A stretch of DNA of 64,000 nucleotides from Cyanobium sp. AMD-g (GTDB lineage: Bacteria > Cyanobacteriota > Cyanobacteriia > PCC-6307 > Cyanobiaceae), in contig NZ_JAGQCW010000001.1 in NCBI RefSeq assembly GCF_024346395.1, positions 868,001 to 932,000 on the forward strand. The letters are read 5' to 3'. The notes under the pieces are model-generated. The model did no database searches and was not told the DNA's origin. It worked only from the letters and a program-made list of their open reading frames with translations. The position numbers and the translations under genes are program-made. Positions 38,849 through 49,438 of the stretch are shown here, in pieces. Within the stretch, counting starts at the first letter, position 1. The number at the start of each line of letters is the position of its first letter.

Positions 38849-39838
38849 ATGACAACACCTCCCTGCATCGCTTTCAGCCTGATCATTCCTATTTACAGGA
38901 GCGCCTCCATCATTGAGCGCCTGATTACGCGCCTTGAGGCGCTTGATTTTGCGCAACCATGGCAGGTCATCTTCGTAGATGATGGCAGTCCGGATCAGAG
39001 CTATACCCTGCTCATGCACAGACTTGGTTCATCACCCCTAGCAGCCTTGGTCGTACGTCACACCCGCAACTTCGGCGAACATCAAGCGGTCCTCACCGGC
39101 TATCGTCATGCCGAGGGAGAGTATTTCATCAACATTGACGATGATCTGCAGAATCCTCCCGAAGAAGCCCTTCGCTTGCTTGAATATGCAAACACAAATG
39201 AGCTTGACGTTGTCTACGGCAACTATATCGTCAAGAAGCACAATCTATTCCGCAATGCTGGCAGCGGCTTCGCCAATCTTACCGCCCGCCTGCTGCTTGA
39301 TCTGCCGGACTCTTACTATCTCTCAAGCTTCCGCTGCGTGAGTCGACTGATCGGAAAGAAAGTCGCCGAGAATTGTAGTCCCTACGTCTATATTGATGGT
39401 CTGCTTTCCCAATCGACCAATCTGATCAGCAGCCTGGATGTGCGCCATGATCCACGCGATGACGGCACAAGTGGCTACAACCTTCGCCGGCTGATTCGAC
39501 TCTGGCTGGTGATTCTTACCAGCTTTTCGTTAATGCCGCTCCGATTTGCCACCCTTGTGGGCCTAGGGGCTGCTGCACTTGGTGGGCTGAGTATCCTGTA
39601 CATCCTCGTCAGGGCCGCCTTCGGCGCAGTGGAGGTGGTGGGATGGCCGTCGGTGATCTCTGCAATTCTCTTCTTCGGCGGCATTCAGTGCCTGCTATTG
39701 GGTGTGATGGGGGAATACATTGGCCGCGTTTATCTTACGGTGTACGGCAAACCACAGGCCCATATCCGCTCGGTGGAATGGTGCGGCAATCTCGCACTGC
39801 CTCTGAATCGGCAGCCGTCCCGATCCACGGAAGCCTGA
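38849..39838 (+). CDS. Polyprenyl-phosphate glycosyltransferase, GT2 (ArnC/GtrB-like)
   Basis: 329 residues. GT-A fold with VDDGSPDQS (43-51) and the metal motif INIDDDLQNPPEE (95-107). Two C-terminal membrane helices (about 217-240 and 252-275) end in GEYIGRVYLTVYGKPQ, the hallmark of the ArnC/GtrB/DPM1-like group that loads a sugar onto undecaprenyl phosphate. GtrA follows with a TGATG overlap, the usual partner order. Confidence 0.9.
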   Translation: MTTPPCIAFSLIIPIYRSASIIERLITRLEALDFAQPWQVIFVDDGSPDQSYTLLMHRLGSSPLAALVVRHTRNFGEHQAVLTGYRHAEGEYFINIDDDLQNPPEEALRLLEYANTNELDVVYGNYIVKKHNLFRNAGSGFANLTARLLLDLPDSYYLSSFRCVSRLIGKKVAENCSPYVYIDGLLSQSTNLISSLDVRHDPRDDGTSGYNLRRLIRLWLVILTSFSLMPLRFATLVGLGAAALGGLSILYILVRAAFGAVEVVGWPSVISAILFFGGIQCLLLGVMGEYIGRVYLTVYGKPQAHIRSVEWCGNLALPLNRQPSRSTEA

Positions 39839-40299
39839 TGAACCGGGTCCCCCGGATGCGAAAGATTCCCCTTCTTCGCTTCACCGTGGTGCGCTTCGGC
39901 ATCGTGGCTTTGCTTGGCGAGGGCCTGTACTTTCTTCTCTACGGCCTGTTCCTGACCCTCACTGGCAGCACCTCTGCCACCCTCGCCCTCGCCGGTGGAC
40001 TCTGCATTCTCGTCAACGCCTATTCCCACTCCCGGCTCACCTTCCGGGTGCGGTTCAGCAAGCGATTGCTGCTGGGCTACATGCAGATCCAACTGTTCGG
40101 GTTCGGTCTGGCTTTCTTCAGTGGTCTTGCCCTTGAACAAGCGGGCACCGGCAAGTGGTGGATCGCCCTGATCACCTATGCACTCTGGAGCACGGCCTCC
40201 TTTATTCTCACCAGGGTCTTGTACAGGAGCCAAGCCAACAGCCCAACATCAGATCTTGCCAACCATTCTCCAGATACGGTGAACCCCCATGCAGATTGA
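39838..40299 (+). CDS. GtrA-like membrane protein, putative lipid-sugar flippase
   Basis: 153 residues from ATG 39838, which overlaps the GT2 stop. Four membrane helices (about 18-38, 42-60, 80-100, 112-132) with the family's N-terminal FTVVRFGIVALLGEGLYFLLY. GtrA proteins are thought to flip polyprenyl-phosphate-linked sugars. The last 11 bases overlap the methyltransferase start. Confidence 0.85.
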   Translation: MNRVPRMRKIPLLRFTVVRFGIVALLGEGLYFLLYGLFLTLTGSTSATLALAGGLCILVNAYSHSRLTFRVRFSKRLLLGYMQIQLFGFGLAFFSGLALEQAGTGKWWIALITYALWSTASFILTRVLYRSQANSPTSDLANHSPDTVNPHAD

Positions 40300-41017
40300 T
40301 GAGTACCGGAAGCTTGCCGAAACGGAAGATGGCATGTGGTATTTCCATGCTCTCAATCAGCGCATGCTTCTTCCCTTACAGCCCTGGCGGGGCAAACCGG
40401 CTCGCGTTCTCGACGCCGGATGCGGGACGGGCGGGCTGATTCGGACCCTCTCCAGTCAAGAACCCCAATGGACCATCACCGGGCTCGACTTTTCGCCGAT
40501 CGCCTGCTCCCTGGCCCGCGAGAGCACATCAGCCGAGACGGTGGAAGGCTCCATCACGGAACTGCCCTTTCCTGGGGCGAGCTTCGACATCGTCACCTGC
40601 GCTGATGTCCTTTCCCAGGTACCGGACGGATCGATGGCTCTGCGGGAATTCGAGCGCGTTCTGAGGCCGGGCGGTGTTGTGGTGATCAACGTGGCCGCCT
40701 ATGGCTGGATGTGGTCCTACCACGATCAGACTTGCGAAACACGCCATCGCTACCGCAGAAGTGAACTGCTGCGCATGGTGCGAGCCTGCGGTCTGCGACC
40801 CCTCCAGGCAAGCTACGCCAATATGTTCGTTTTTCCGCTCATCATTGCGCGCAGGAAAATCCTTCCCCCCAAAGCTGCAACAAGCGATGTGCAGCAGTAT
40901 CCGGCTGCGGTGAACAGTTTTTGTGGTGCGATGGCGCGCCTTGAGCACGCCTGGTTGCGCCGGGGTGGATCTTTCCCGACCGGTTGCTCAGTTTTCCTGG
41001 CCGCCAGCAAGTCCTGA
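40289..41017 (+). CDS. SAM-dependent class I methyltransferase
   Basis: 242 residues. Motif I LDAGCGTGG (41-49), ITGLDFSP (motif II), ELPFPGASFDIVTCADVL and a LRPGGVVVINV post-motif. This is a Methyltransf_11-type enzyme. CETRHRYRRSELLRMV resembles family members acting on lipid-linked or sugar substrates. It closes the island operon and may methylate the glycan. Confidence 0.88.
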   Translation: MQIDEYRKLAETEDGMWYFHALNQRMLLPLQPWRGKPARVLDAGCGTGGLIRTLSSQEPQWTITGLDFSPIACSLARESTSAETVEGSITELPFPGASFDIVTCADVLSQVPDGSMALREFERVLRPGGVVVINVAAYGWMWSYHDQTCETRHRYRRSELLRMVRACGLRPLQASYANMFVFPLIIARRKILPPKAATSDVQQYPAAVNSFCGAMARLEHAWLRRGGSFPTGCSVFLAASKS

Positions 41018-41105
41018 AGGGATGGCGTTCGGGGGCGGGGAGATCGGCAGATGCCGGAGCCCATTTGTACAGGCCAGCTCCGTTCAAGCCATGGCGAAGG
41101 GCTGA

Positions 41106-41348
41106 TCAGGATTCCGGTGCCAGGGGCTGGCCGAGGTCTTCCCGCAACTTACGGATGCGCTGCAGCAGGCGCAGCCGCCGGCTCCGGGCCGTGAGGGTGA
41201 GGAACAGCCGGATCGGCACATAGACAAGGGCCATCAGCAGGCCGAGGGCGGCGATCAGCAGAAACACCATGCCGTCGGCGCTGGTACTGGGTGCCAGGGC
41301 CGACTCGGTGGCCGCGCTGTCGAGGGTCTGCTGCAGCAGGTCTTCCAT
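41106..41348 (-). CDS. Small single-helix membrane protein, unknown
   Basis: 80 residues from ATG 41348. Polar N-terminus, one hydrophobic helix (about 27-50, MVFLLIAALGLLMALVYVPI), then a basic amphipathic tail (SRRLRLLQRIRKLREDLGQ). No family recognised. It is divergent from groEL2 with a 135-base gap, so both promoters should lie in that gap. No CIRCE-type repeat was found there. Confidence 0.6.
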   Translation of the reverse strand: MEDLLQQTLDSAATESALAPSTSADGMVFLLIAALGLLMALVYVPIRLFLTLTARSRRLRLLQRIRKLREDLGQPLAPES

Positions 41349-41393
41349 CCTGTGAAGGTACCTCCTGCGACGGGGGGCCGCAGCCGAGCCTGA

Positions 41394-43142
<1,749 letters not shown>

Positions 43143-43180
43143 GCACCCTGGGGGCCGCCACGGGCCGGTTGGGCTGGGGC

Positions 43181-43885
43181 TCAGCCGGCCATCGCCTTCA
43201 CGTAGGCGGCCACCTGCAGGTCCACACCCGTGATCGCCGTTCCCACCACAACGGCATCGGCGCCACCGTCCAGGGCACGGGACGCCTGGTGCTGGCTGGC
43301 GATCCCCCCTTCGCAGATCAGCGCCACAGCCTCTGGAAGGTCACGGCGCAAAGGCCCCAGCAGCTCCCAGGCCGGGGGCTGCAGCGAGGCGGTGGCCTCG
43401 GTGTAGCCGTAGAGGGTGGTGCCGACCCATGGGCAACCCAGGGCCGCCGCCCGCAAACCGTTCGAGACGCTGTCCACATCCGCCATCAGCGGAGCGCCCA
43501 GATCCGTGCGGGCGCGCCTGATCAGGTCCTCCAGCGCCTGGCCATCGGGGCGTGGACGCTCGGTGGCATCGATGGCCACCACATCGGCTCCAGCCGCCCA
43601 GACGGCACGGATCTCCTCCCAGCCGGGGGTGATGTACACGGCGCTGTCCGGGAATGTGCGCTTCCAAAGCCCCACGATCAGGGCCCCGGGGCAGCGGCGG
43701 CGCACCGCACCGATGTGCTCCGGGCTCTCGAGCCGCACCCCGGCGGCCCCCTGGCGCAGGCTGGCCTCCGCCATCGCGGCGATCACGGCCGGATCGCGCA
43801 TGGGCGAACCCTCCGGTGCCTGCACCGACACAATCAGGCGGCCGTTCAGGGCGGCGCGTTCAGGCAGGGGACGGGACGACGGCAT
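43181..43885 (-). CDS. nanE: N-acylglucosamine-6-phosphate 2-epimerase (NanE-like)
   Basis: 234 residues from ATG 43885 (a GTG four codons earlier is possible). TIM-barrel blocks: LIVSVQAPEGSPMRD, GLWKRTFPDSAVYITP (Lys), VVAIDATERPRP, LMADVDSVSNG and CEGGIASQHQA. It converts ManNAc-6-P to GlcNAc-6-P. It opposes groEL2 in a convergent arrangement and lies 21 bases after an unknown gene on the same strand. No other sialate genes are nearby. Confidence 0.88.
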   Translation of the reverse strand: MPSSRPLPERAALNGRLIVSVQAPEGSPMRDPAVIAAMAEASLRQGAAGVRLESPEHIGAVRRRCPGALIVGLWKRTFPDSAVYITPGWEEIRAVWAAGADVVAIDATERPRPDGQALEDLIRRARTDLGAPLMADVDSVSNGLRAAALGCPWVGTTLYGYTEATASLQPPAWELLGPLRRDLPEAVALICEGGIASQHQASRALDGGADAVVVGTAITGVDLQVAAYVKAMAG

Positions 43886-43906
43886 GGACGGCGGCACAAG
43901 GGATGA

Positions 43907-44404
43907 TCAGCTGGCGCGGCGATGCTGGGGATCGCCGGACAGCCAGGAGCGCAGCCCGGCCAGGGTGGAGGGCGCCGGGGCCGGGGGTGTGCCCGGGGGA
44001 AGGACGCTGAGGCGGGAGGCCTCGGGCAGGGACGTCGCAGCGGGCACGGGCTCGGGGACCAGTGTGAGGTGAGCCGTCGCCTCCACGGCAGGCAGCGGCG
44101 GCGTTGAGAAGGCCGCTTCCAGGGCCGCAAAGGCATCGTCCACGCCAGGAGCCATCGGATTGGGGCGATCCAACCCAGGGGCGGTGGGGACAACGGCCGG
44201 TCCCTCCAGGTGCTGGCGGAGCCACTCGCCGGCCTCACTGCCCTGCTGGGCGATCAGGCTGCCGGTACGGAACTGCTCAAGCGAACCAACCCCGTGGCGG
44301 TGGGCCCACAGGCGAATCAGACGGGCCGTGGCGGAGTTATCCCTGCGGTGGATGGCCTCGAGCAGCAGGTTGGAGAGCTCGGGCCGGGTGGGGGGCAGGG
44401 ACAC
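43907..44404 (-). CDS. Protein of unknown function, ordered N-terminus and Pro-rich tail
   Basis: 165 residues from GTG 44404. Residues 1-65 look helical and structured (ELSNLLLEAIHRRDNSATAR; LWAHRHGVGSLEQF). Residues about 70-150 are Pro/Ala-rich and probably disordered, with a short LAGLRSWLSGD end. No family recognised. It lies between an ABC-2 exporter and nanE on the same strand. Confidence 0.5.
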   Translation of the reverse strand: MSLPPTRPELSNLLLEAIHRRDNSATARLIRLWAHRHGVGSLEQFRTGSLIAQQGSEAGEWLRQHLEGPAVVPTAPGLDRPNPMAPGVDDAFAALEAAFSTPPLPAVEATAHLTLVPEPVPAATSLPEASRLSVLPPGTPPAPAPSTLAGLRSWLSGDPQHRRAS

Positions 44405-44414
44405 GGAAGGGGCG

Positions 44415-45278
44415 TCAGGTGAGCTTGCGATCCAGCATCGGGCGGATCAACAGGAACAGACCCGCCGCCAGGCCCGCCAGGATCGCGAGGCAGGTAGCCG
44501 CATTGAGGGACCCGTAGGGCGCCACCAGCACCACGTCGGTGAGGCGGAACGACCCCGCGTAGGCGGCGCGAATCGGTTCAATCGCGAAGGTAAGGGGATT
44601 CAGGGCCGCCAGCCAGCCCAACCAGGGGGGCATGAAGGAAATCGGCGCCAACGCGGTGCTGGCGAACAGCAGGGGAAGGTTGGCCACGAAGATCACGGCG
44701 ATCAGTTCGATGTGGCCCGGCAGGGCGAAGGCCAGGCCGAGGCTGAGGGCGGTGACAGCGAAGACGAGCAGCAGCAGGGTGACCAGCACCAGCAGCAGCC
44801 CCGCCCCACCGGGCCAGCCATAGCCCAACAGGGCGGCGGTGGCCATGATCGCCAGGCTCTGCACCAGGCTCAGGCTGGTGATGTAGAGCACCGAGGCGAA
44901 GACGATCGAACTGCGGGAGCGCAGCGGCGCCACCAGCAGCCGGTTGAGGAAGCCGAACTCGCGGTCGAACATCACCGGCAGGCCGGCATTGAGGGCGGCA
45001 CTGAAGGCGGTGAACACGATCACCCCGGCCCCCAGGAAGCGGCCATAGCTGATGCCCCCAGGCAGCAGGCCCTCGGGGGCGTTGGCGAACAGGGCCCCGA
45101 ACAGCACCAGCCAGATCAGGGGCTGAAGCACCCCGGCCACGAGGGTGGACGGACGCCGGGCCAGCTGGACGAACAGGCGACGGGTGAGGGCGAGGGTCTC
45201 CTGGGAGATCTCGGCGAAGGCCGAGGGCTCCGTGCTGGCGGAGGGGATGGGGGCGAGGGAGGGACTGGCGCTGGTCAT
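44415..45278 (-). CDS. ABC-2 type exporter permease
   Basis: 287 residues, about six membrane helices. FNREFGFLNRLL-like loop (MFDREFGFLNRLLVAPL) near residue 98, then AVTALSLGLAFAL and SFMPPWLGWLAALNPLTF, typical of DrrB/NodJ-type permeases. It works with the ATPase upstream (22 bases away). The cargo is unknown; such pairs export drugs, lipids or polysaccharides. Confidence 0.9.
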   Translation of the reverse strand: MTSASPSLAPIPSASTEPSAFAEISQETLALTRRLFVQLARRPSTLVAGVLQPLIWLVLFGALFANAPEGLLPGGISYGRFLGAGVIVFTAFSAALNAGLPVMFDREFGFLNRLLVAPLRSRSSIVFASVLYITSLSLVQSLAIMATAALLGYGWPGGAGLLLVLVTLLLLVFAVTALSLGLAFALPGHIELIAVIFVANLPLLFASTALAPISFMPPWLGWLAALNPLTFAIEPIRAAYAGSFRLTDVVLVAPYGSLNAATCLAILAGLAAGLFLLIRPMLDRKLT

Positions 45279-45300
45279 GGGGAATCAGGGAATCGGGTCG

Positions 45301-46323
<1,023 letters not shown>

Positions 46324-46361
46324 GCCGGGATCAATCGCGAAGGGCCGGAAGCGACGTCAAT

Positions 46362-47357
46362 CTAGGCAGCTGCCGTGGGGGCCAGATGGAGCGCGGCGGC
46401 CACCAGGGCGGCCGGGGCCCCGGCGCTGGCCAGGGGGGTGCGCGCCAGCACCAGCAGCAGGCAGATGCCGAAGAGGTAGAAGATCGACCAGCGGAACATG
46501 CTCCGGGCCCGGCGGGGATCGCTTGGATCCTCGAGCAGGCTGGCGCTGAGCTGGAGCAGCCTGGCGTTGAAGGGCAGCACCAGCAGGCCGTAGAGCCAGC
46601 CGCCGCTGGGCAGGGCCACCACACCGGCCAGGCTCATCGCCACCGTGACCCAGCTGTAGCGGCGGATCGCCCCGGCCGTGACCTCCAGGCCCTTCACCAC
46701 GGGCAGCATCGGGATGCCGACGGAGCGGTAATCCTCATGCAGGAGCAGGGCCAGGGCCCAGAAATGGGCCGGTGTCCAGACCATCACCAGGCTGAACAGC
46801 CACCAGCTGCTCCAGCCCAGGTGGCCGGTGGCGGCGGCCGCCCCCACCAGGGGGGGAATGGCGCCGGCGATGCCGCCGATGACGATGTTCTGGGTGGTGC
46901 GGGGTTTGAGCAGGGCCGTGTAGAGCAGCACGTAGCTGCAAAGCCCCAGCAGGGCCAGGGAGGCGGCCAGGGCGTTCACCCCCAGGACGAGCACCAGCAC
47001 AGAGGCGACCGTGAGTCCGACGGCCAGGGAAAAGGCCTGGCGCTGGGCCAGCCGGCCCGACGGCAGCGCCCGGCGACTGGTCCGCTGCATGCGGCCATCG
47101 AGTTCCTGCTCCCAGAGACAGTTGAGAACGCCGGCCGCCGCCGAGGCCATCGAGCCACCCACCAGGGTGCAAACCAGTCGCACCGGATCGAGGGGCCAGG
47201 CGGCCGTGAGGGCCATGCCCGCCACCGTGGTGGCGAGCAGCAGCGGGATCAGCCGCGGCTTGGCCACCTCGAGCCAGGCCGGCAACTTCACCGAGGGTCG
47301 GATGGCAGCCGGCGCCGGAGACGCGGCGATGGCCGACACGGCACTGACACTAACCAT
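46362..47357 (-). CDS. ctaB: Protoheme IX farnesyltransferase
   Basis: 331 residues from ATG 47357; UbiA-type membrane enzyme with about nine helices. The first Asp-rich motif is [16 protein letters not shown], and the second is in [19 protein letters not shown]. It makes heme O from heme B for the aa3-type oxidase next door. The start overlaps ctaA by eight bases. Confidence 0.95.
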   Translation of the reverse strand: MVSVSAVSAIAASPAPAAIRPSVKLPAWLEVAKPRLIPLLLATTVAGMALTAAWPLDPVRLVCTLVGGSMASAAAGVLNCLWEQELDGRMQRTSRRALPSGRLAQRQAFSLAVGLTVASVLVLVLGVNALAASLALLGLCSYVLLYTALLKPRTTQNIVIGGIAGAIPPLVGAAAATGHLGWSSWWLFSLVMVWTPAHFWALALLLHEDYRSVGIPMLPVVKGLEVTAGAIRRYSWVTVAMSLAGVVALPSGGWLYGLLVLPFNARLLQLSASLLEDPSDPRRARSMFRWSIFYLFGICLLLVLARTPLASAGAPAALVAAALHLAPTAAA

Positions 47358-48315
47358 GGGCCACCTCAAGACGGGTAGGAACGGAAGGGGACAGGAACGA
47401 CAATCCCCAGAGACCACCCAGCACTCCCACCAGAAGGGCGGCGGTGAGCTGGTGGGCCACGGTGACGGCGGGAACGGCCAGCTGGAGTCGCAGGGTGAGC
47501 ACCCCGAGCACCACCTGGAGCACCACCAGGCCGGCGGCGACGAAGGCCAGACCCCTCGGGCGGCCGTGGCCGGCCGGGAGAGCCAGGGAGGCAGCAGCCA
47601 GGAGCAGCACCGCGACGGCGGCCGGGTAGGCCCCTTGGCGGTGCAGGAACAACCAGCGGCAACCTTCCCCGGCCTGGACACAGAGATCCGCGGCCCAGCG
47701 GCTGGCCATGGCCCCACCCAGCAGGCACTGGGCAGCGACGAGCGTGGCGGCCAGCACCGGCAGAGGGCTCCACCAGCTCGGCAGGGACCTGGATGCGGCA
47801 GCGGCAGCCTGCGGCGCAGGGCGCTCCAGGCCCTGATGCATGGCGCTCATCAGCAGCACCAGGGTGAGGGCGGTGGCCAGATGCAGGGTGACAGTGGGCG
47901 CGGCCAGCTGGCTGAGCACGGTGAGGGCCCCCAGCCCCCCCTGCACCGCCACCAGGGCCAGGGCCAGGCCGGAGGTCCAGGGCAGCCAGCCCGGGAAGCG
48001 GGTCCGGAAGCGCAGGCTGAGGGCGAACAGCAGCAGCAGGGCAACGCCCACCAGGAAAGCGTCGAGCCGGTGGAACCACTCCAGGAACACCTGCAGGTTC
48101 CACTGACGACCCGGCCAGAGCACCCCGTAACAGAGGGGCCAGTCCGGGCAGGCCAGGCCCGCTTCCATCACCCGGGTGGCACCGCCGATCGCCACCAGGG
48201 CCACGAGGGCGACGACAAGGTGGGCGGTGAGCAGGGGCACCAGGCGCAGGGGCCAGTTGGCCCCCTCTGAGGACCGTGGCCGGGACAGGATTTGCGCGGA
48301 GGGCGCCACGGCCAT
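47350..48315 (-). CDS. ctaA: Heme A synthase
   Basis: 321 residues with eight membrane helices in two four-helix bundles. [20 protein letters not shown] near the first loop (paired Cys), EWFHRLDAF (heme His), [17 protein letters not shown] and [11 protein letters not shown] give the ligand histidines. It oxidises heme O to heme A. First gene of ctaAB, divergent from ctaCDE across 198 bases. Confidence 0.95.
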   Translation of the reverse strand: MAVAPSAQILSRPRSSEGANWPLRLVPLLTAHLVVALVALVAIGGATRVMEAGLACPDWPLCYGVLWPGRQWNLQVFLEWFHRLDAFLVGVALLLLFALSLRFRTRFPGWLPWTSGLALALVAVQGGLGALTVLSQLAAPTVTLHLATALTLVLLMSAMHQGLERPAPQAAAAASRSLPSWWSPLPVLAATLVAAQCLLGGAMASRWAADLCVQAGEGCRWLFLHRQGAYPAAVAVLLLAAASLALPAGHGRPRGLAFVAAGLVVLQVVLGVLTLRLQLAVPAVTVAHQLTAALLVGVLGGLWGLSFLSPSVPTRLEVAHG

Positions 48316-48358
48316 GAAGCAGGTGCTCTTCGGGCACCCAAGTTAGCGGCCATTCAAA

Positions 48359-48378
48359 GATGTGCGAATCAGCACATC
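48359..48378. promoter_or_regulatory. Inverted repeat in the ctaA-ctaC divergent gap
   Basis: GATGTGC, six bases, GCACATC: perfect 7-base arms. The heptamer GTGCGAA at 48362 recurs at 48379, 17 bases on, and a palindromic GAAATTTC lies close behind. Position between two functionally linked divergent operons suggests an operator, not proven. Confidence 0.5.
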
Positions 48379-48513
48379 GTGCGAACTGAATGTGAAATTT
48401 CTCCGAAATTGCTTCTCTGGCTACAACGAACGCACGGCCCGCGAACGGCCTTCCATAAGCTGTTGAGCTCAGGAGCGCTCCACCCTCCCGAGTGCCGTCC
48501 CGCCGCCGCCACC

Positions 48514-49392
48514 GTGCCGATTCCCTCCTCCCTGGTCACCCTGCTGGTGGGCATGGCGCTCGTCCTGTCCGGCCTCTGGGTGGGCTACAACGTCGACCTC
48601 CTCCCGCTCGCCGCCAGCGCCAACGCGCCCGTCTACGACTCCCTGTTCCGGGTCCTGTTCAGCATCGGCACGATCCTGTTCCTGGGCATCGTCGGCCTGG
48701 TGGTGTTCAGCCTGGTGCGTTTCCGCCGTCGGGCCGGCGACCAGACTGACGGTCTGGCGATCGAAGGCAACCTGCCGCTTGAACTGGTCTGGACGGCGAT
48801 CCCGGCAGTCGTGGTTCTGTTCGTGGGTCTTTACAGCTACGACATCTACCAACGGATGGGGGGCATGAGCAGCCTCAACGACCATTCCGCCATGCACCGG
48901 ATGCCTTCGATGGAAACCATGGAGGCCTCCGTCACGTCCGCCGAGCCAGGTCAGGAGCCGTCAGCCAGGGTCTGGGGGGGCATCGGCACCGGGGCCGGGG
49001 AAACCAATGTGCTGCCGGTGGAGGTGACGGCCATGCAGTTCGCCTTCATTTTCCACTACCCGGAAGGGGACATCACCAGCGGTGAACTGCACGTGCCCAA
49101 TGGCCGGCCTGTTGAGCTGCGCATGAAGGCCAACGACGTGATCCACGCCTTCTGGGTGCCCCAGTTCCGGATCAAGCAGGACGTGATCCCCGGCCAGCCC
49201 ACCGTGCTCACCTTCACCCCGACCAAGGCGGGCAGCTACCCCATCATCTGCGCCGAGCTCTGCGGTCCGTACCACGGCGGCATGCGTTCCACCGTGGTGG
49301 TGCACGAACCGGATGCCTACGACGCCTGGCTGCAGAAGAACAGCCCCGTGGCGGCCACGGTCGCCAGTGCCCCGAGCACCCCCACCGCCTGA
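48514..49392 (+). CDS. ctaC: Cytochrome c oxidase subunit II
   Basis: 292 residues from GTG 48514. Two N-terminal helices (about 6-28 and 45-68), a third hydrophobic stretch near 88-108, then a cupredoxin domain. CuA ligands are in CAELCGPYHGGM (Cys246, Cys250, His254, Met257) with an upstream HAFWVPQF His. A Met/His-rich linker (about 114-135, RMGGMSSLNDHSAMHRM) precedes the domain. It accepts electrons from c6/plastocyanin. First gene of ctaCDE. Confidence 0.95.
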   Translation: MPIPSSLVTLLVGMALVLSGLWVGYNVDLLPLAASANAPVYDSLFRVLFSIGTILFLGIVGLVVFSLVRFRRRAGDQTDGLAIEGNLPLELVWTAIPAVVVLFVGLYSYDIYQRMGGMSSLNDHSAMHRMPSMETMEASVTSAEPGQEPSARVWGGIGTGAGETNVLPVEVTAMQFAFIFHYPEGDITSGELHVPNGRPVELRMKANDVIHAFWVPQFRIKQDVIPGQPTVLTFTPTKAGSYPIICAELCGPYHGGMRSTVVVHEPDAYDAWLQKNSPVAATVASAPSTPTA

Positions 49393-49438
49393 TCGTCCGC
49401 TCTCCAGGTTTTCCCTCCGCCCGATCGTTCCAGCCCCG

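Larger units (their letters stand above)
34596..41017. other. Lower-GC glycan island
   Basis: Six genes (34.6-41.0 kb) with visibly higher AT and different codon use, set between fabG and the groEL2 locus. Contents: GT-C membrane transferase, SDR, DegT aminotransferase, ArnC/GtrB-like GT2, GtrA and a methyltransferase. No transposase, integrase or flanking tRNA was found. AT content is highest at 34.4-37 kb and falls towards 38-41 kb. Confidence 0.65.
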
